Origin: DATAUD01 sp035511075
GTDB taxonomy: Bacteria > Verrucomicrobiota > Verrucomicrobiia > Limisphaerales > Palsa-1400
Length of the DNA stretch: 64,000 nucleotides
Direction: 5' to 3'
Assembly: GCA_035511075.1 (NCBI GenBank)
Contig: DATKFW010000131.1
Span: 124,001-188,000 of the forward strand
Part shown: positions 61,113-64,000 of the stretch, one piece after another
How positions within the stretch are numbered: the stretch's first letter is position 1
Layout: each line of letters begins with the position of its first letter
Program-made: the position numbers and the translations under genes
Notes under the pieces: generated by a model
The model's input: only the letters and a program-made list of their open reading frames with translations
What the model was told of the DNA's origin: nothing
Databases searched by the model: none

Positions 61113-61778
61113 TCATTCATTCGAAAGCTTGAGCAGTTCGGCCGCCGTTTCGGGGCCCGGATGCGATTCCATCCGCGCGGCGCCCACGGACTCGGGCTTG
61201 ATCGGCCCCGCTTTGTTCCCGCCGACCTTTGAGCGAATGTAGGTGAGCACAACGGCGATTTCGTCATCCTTCAAATTCTCACGCCACGGAGGCATCACCA
61301 TGTTCCACTGGCGGCCCCGGACCTGCACCGGGCCGCCGAGGCCGTTCAAAACGATGCGCACGAGACGATCCCCCTTATCCTCCAATACCCATTCCGACCC
61401 GACCAACGGCGGCGCCACACCCTCCTTGCCCATGCCATCGGGCTGATGACAGGCGGCGCAAACCTTCAGAAAAATCGCCCGCCCCTTGGCCGTGGTGTCA
61501 TAACTCCCATCCATCAACGCCCGGATAAACGACTGCAAGGCCGGGTCCCGCGTGCCGTAATTGACATAAACCAATTTGTCCTTGCCAACAAAGGCGCCCG
61601 CCGGCGCCGCGTTTGTTGCCGCACCGTCGCCGCCCTGCGCCGAAGTTTGCGACGGGATTCCTTCTGGACCAAGCGGCGTTGGAGCAGTCTGGCGCATCAG
61701 GTATCGGGCGGTCTGTATGCTGATTGCGGCAAGTACAGCCGCGCAGAGAATCGCGGCAATTGCTTGGCTCCGTGTCAT
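61113..61778 (-). CDS. Membrane-anchored monoheme cytochrome c
   Basis: A 221-residue c-type cytochrome with an uncleaved N-terminal anchor (AIAAILCAAVLAAIS, about 6-22). One heme site, CAACH, is at 107-111, and M162 in MVMPPW is the likely distal ligand, so it is a class I cytochrome facing the periplasm. ATG 61778 starts the anchor; a longer reading to 61916 is not favoured. It is divergent from ctp, with 124 bases between them. The redox partner is unknown. Confidence 0.9.
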   Translation of the reverse strand: MTRSQAIAAILCAAVLAAISIQTARYLMRQTAPTPLGPEGIPSQTSAQGGDGAATNAAPAGAFVGKDKLVYVNYGTRDPALQSFIRALMDGSYDTTAKGRAIFLKVCAACHQPDGMGKEGVAPPLVGSEWVLEDKGDRLVRIVLNGLGGPVQVRGRQWNMVMPPWRENLKDDEIAVVLTYIRSKVGGNKAGPIKPESVGAARMESHPGPETAAELLKLSNE

Positions 61779-61902
61779 GGCCCTTAGTGTAACAAATCCG
61801 CGGCGCGCGGCCAAATCCAGGAAGAATGGAAAATTCCTTGCCCGGCCCTTGCCAACATGCGCCGCACGACTTATCCTATGGCCGAGTGTTGAGAAAAGCA
61901 TT

Positions 61903-63237
61903 ATGAATCGCCGCATCCTCTATGGGTTTTTGATCACCGCGCTGGGGATAAATCTATTCTTCGGGGCGCAGATTTACTTCTATTCCGCCCACGCCTCGCA
62001 AAAGGACGACCCGTACGAGAACTATCGGCTGCTGGCCGATGTCCTGGAGAAAGTCCGCCAGGAATACGTCGATGGCGACAAGCTTACCTACCAGGATCTC
62101 ATCCACGGCGCCCTCAAAGGCATGCTCAACAGCCTGGACCCCCACAGTGAGTTCATGGACCCGGAAAAATTCGATGAATTGAAAAAGGACACCGAAGGGG
62201 AATTTGGCGGGCTGGGGGTTAACGTCGAGGTAAGCAAGGACAAGGTGCTCACGGTTGTCTCGCCGATGGAAGACAGCCCCGGTCTCCGCGCAGGCATCAT
62301 GCCGCAGGACCAGATCCTTAAGATCGACGGCAAGCCCACATCGCATTTGGATTTTGAAGACGCCGTCAAACAATTGCGCGGTTCGCCGGGCACTTTCATC
62401 AGCATCACCGTTCGGCGTCCTTCCACGGGCGAGATCAAGGACTACAATCTGGAGCGCGCCATCATCAAGGTTGATACCATCAAGGACATCAATAGCAGGA
62501 GCGATTTTCCGCTCGGCGATAACGGCATCGGGTACGTTCGCATTCTTCAGTTTGGCGAAAAAACCTCCGATGACCTCGACAAAGCCCTTAAGCGTCTTAC
62601 CGATGAGGGAGTCAAGGCCCTGATCATCGATTTGCGGGACAACCCCGGCGGCCTCCTCGAACAAGCGGGCCAGGTCTGCGAAAAATTCCTGCCGCGCAAC
62701 CAATTGATCGTCTCGACGGAAGGCCGCGGTCCGAATTCCAGCTCCCAATACCTGGCCAACGGCCACGGCAAACGGATTGATTTGCCAATGGTTGTGCTGG
62801 TCAACGGCAACAGCGCCAGCGCCGCGGAGATTGTGGCGGGTTGTTTGCAGGATTTGCAGCCGATCACGCACGCCATTGTCGTCGGGGAGCAAACTTTTGG
62901 CAAAGGCTCCGTCCAAAGCATCCTGCCGCTGGCCGACGGTTCCGCGCTGCGTTTGACGACTGCCAAGTATTACACACCCAGCCACAAGGTCATTCACGAG
63001 CATGGCATCACCCCCGACATCGTTGTTCCGATGACGCAGGCTGAAGAGACGGATTTGGAATACAAACAAATGCCCGGCGGCTTGGAAGTTCTAAGCCCCA
63101 AAGACCGAGAACGTGTCGAAGCCCTTCATGACCGCCAGCTTGACCGTGCCATGGACCTTCTAAAAGGCGTCCTCCTTTACGCGCAGCGCAGCCCCGGCCC
63201 ATCGCGAGTGGCTGCCGCAGTCCGGGTGAATCAATAG
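61903..63237 (+). CDS. S41 family C-terminal processing peptidase (CtpA/Prc type)
   Basis: Periplasmic serine protease with PDZ domain, 444 residues. One N-terminal signal/anchor (ILYGFLITALGINLFFGAQI). The PDZ region is at about 105-175 (EGEFGGLGVNVEVSKDKVLT). The catalytic Ser is in NGNSASAAEIV (about 305) and the Lys in FGKGSVQ about 25 residues later, the Ser-Lys dyad of S41. ATG 61903 begins the anchor; upstream in-frame residues are antisense to the cytochrome gene. tsaD follows after 72 bases. Confidence 0.95.
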   Translation: MNRRILYGFLITALGINLFFGAQIYFYSAHASQKDDPYENYRLLADVLEKVRQEYVDGDKLTYQDLIHGALKGMLNSLDPHSEFMDPEKFDELKKDTEGEFGGLGVNVEVSKDKVLTVVSPMEDSPGLRAGIMPQDQILKIDGKPTSHLDFEDAVKQLRGSPGTFISITVRRPSTGEIKDYNLERAIIKVDTIKDINSRSDFPLGDNGIGYVRILQFGEKTSDDLDKALKRLTDEGVKALIIDLRDNPGGLLEQAGQVCEKFLPRNQLIVSTEGRGPNSSSQYLANGHGKRIDLPMVVLVNGNSASAAEIVAGCLQDLQPITHAIVVGEQTFGKGSVQSILPLADGSALRLTTAKYYTPSHKVIHEHGITPDIVVPMTQAEETDLEYKQMPGGLEVLSPKDRERVEALHDRQLDRAMDLLKGVLLYAQRSPGPSRVAAAVRVNQ

Positions 63238-63257
63238 GTCCTGGTCTTAATCCCAAT

Positions 63258-63300
63258 CTTAATCGTAATCCGATTTACGGAAATCAGGATTAGGATTAAG
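63258..63300. repeat. Imperfect hairpin of TAATCC-type repeats between ctp and tsaD
   Basis: Left arm 63258-63276 and right arm 63281-63300 pair with one mismatch and one bulge around ACGG. The arms are made of TTAATC/TAATCC units with roughly six-base periodicity. There is no T tract after it, so a role as terminator is doubtful. Confidence 0.6.
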
Positions 63301-63309
63301 ACGAAAACC

Positions 63310-64000
63310 ATGACGATACTGGCCATCGAAACCTCCTGCGATGAAACCAGCGCGGCGGTGATTCGCGAAGGCGAAGTTCTGTCCAACATCGTCTCGTCGC
63401 AAACCGCCATTCACGCTGAGTACGGCGGAGTGGTGCCTGAACTGGCGACGCGCGAGCACTTGCGCAACTTGATCCCGGTAACGCAAGCGGCGTTGCGCAA
63501 GGCAAGTGTCGCTCCGCCCATGCTCGATGCCGTGGCCGCCACGCGCGGGCCGGGATTGCCCAGCGCGTTGCTGGTCGGCCTCAAAGCCGGGCAGGCCCTG
63601 GCGTTTAGTCTGCGCAAGCCCGTCATCGGCATTCACCATCACGAGGCCCATTTGTACTCGCCCTGGATTTCCGGGGACCCGCCACGGGGCGACTTCGCCC
63701 GTTTTGAACCGTCGGTTTCGCTCATCGTCAGCGGCGGCCATACCCTGTTGGTGGCTGTCAAGGAGATGTTCAATCACCGCGTGCTGGGCGGCACATTGGA
63801 TGACGCGGCGGGAGAATGTTTCGACAAAATCGGCAAGCTCATGGGACTGGCTTATCCCGGCGGACCGGAGATCGACCGCCTGGCCGCGGCGGGAAATCCC
63901 GGCGCCTACAATTTTCCCCGGCCCATGCTCAATGAGCCGGGAGACGATTTCAGTTTCGCGGGTTTGAAGACTTCCGTGCGCTATTTTTTGCAGAAAAATC
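63310..64000 (+). CDS. tsaD: tRNA threonylcarbamoyladenosine transferase TsaD (5' part)
   Basis: Catalytic subunit for N6-threonylcarbamoyladenosine at A37 of ANN-decoding tRNAs. The gene runs off the right edge after 230 codons. The visible part has the ASKHA start TILAIETSCDETSAAV, the GPGLPSALLVG segment (80-90), metal-site HHEAH (110-114), VSGGHTLLV (about 136) and DAAGECFDKIGKLMGL (about 160). The ATG follows the hairpin spacer. C-terminal motifs are outside the window. Confidence 0.97.
   Translation, partial: MTILAIETSCDETSAAVIREGEVLSNIVSSQTAIHAEYGGVVPELATREHLRNLIPVTQAALRKASVAPPMLDAVAATRGPGLPSALLVGLKAGQALAFSLRKPVIGIHHHEAHLYSPWISGDPPRGDFARFEPSVSLIVSGGHTLLVAVKEMFNHRVLGGTLDDAAGECFDKIGKLMGLAYPGGPEIDRLAAAGNPGAYNFPRPMLNEPGDDFSFAGLKTSVRYFLQKN

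Overview
This window comes from a Gram-negative, high-GC bacterium. The best fit is a Verrucomicrobiota member of the Pedosphaera/Limisphaerales type. Evidence for the cell plan is lpxD (lipid A), a complete RND pump with its outer-membrane channel, Nuo complex subunits and periplasmic chaperone/protease genes. Evidence for the lineage is softer: a Tat-exported Gfo/Idh/MocA protein, a double 3-keto-disaccharide-hydrolase (DUF1080) protein, a large sugar-active secretome, a PQQ-type propeller whose C-terminus resembles a domain common in that group, and a multi-gene MoxR/DUF58/vWA cluster. No rRNA, tRNA, CRISPR array, transposase or phage structural gene was found. The lineage is inferred from gene content, not from a marker tree.

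Layout. 0-2.5 kb: the end of a nuo operon (nuoM, nuoN) and a small ferredoxin. 2.5-5.8 kb: a minus-strand NHEJ operon of Ku, phosphoesterase-ligase LigD and a separately encoded LigD polymerase. 6-7.7 kb: an FmdB zinc-ribbon protein and two secreted proteins of unknown role. 7.7-13.9 kb: MoxR ATPase, DUF58 and two membrane vWA proteins as one tightly overlapping operon. 13.9-21.2 kb: a membrane protein, a dienelactone hydrolase and a three-gene RND efflux system. 21.2-29 kb, all minus strand: a SKI2-like helicase, an orphan gene bounded by terminator-like hairpins, dinB, a Gfo/Idh/MocA oxidoreductase and a DGQHR (DndB-like) protein. 29.3-31.4 kb: fatty-acid desaturase and lpxD.

31.6-33.95 kb is the most accessory-looking segment. 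Two near-identical direct repeats of about 94 bp bracket a five-TM membrane protein, a hairpin-rich non-coding leader and an AT-richer SIR2-like gene of the type used in anti-phage NADases. 34-41.4 kb: a DUF2892 protein, a secreted HExxH metallopeptidase, a HEAT-repeat/methyltransferase fusion, a DCC-thioredoxin/lipase-maturation-factor fusion and a dihydropyrimidinase. 41.4-50.6 kb: secreted and carbohydrate-linked genes (PQQ propeller, two esterases, DUF1080 pair, GH51 arabinofuranosidase) with a tiny lipoprotein/membrane-protein gene pair inside. 50.6-54.4 kb: FHA protein, MBL-fold hydrolase and a transmembrane Ser/Thr kinase. 54.5-64 kb: housekeeping genes rnd, recJ, aroF-type DAHP synthase, a surA-like/pdxA/ispD operon, cytochrome c, ctp protease and the start of tsaD.

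Translational coupling is common here: 1-4 base stop/start overlaps occur in the nuo, ligD, vWA, RND and pdxA-ispD units. The strongest candidate for something undescribed is the repeat-bracketed SIR2/membrane-protein cassette. Secondary candidates are the HEAT-methyltransferase fusion, the insulated orphan at 23.9-24.9 kb and the lone DGQHR gene.
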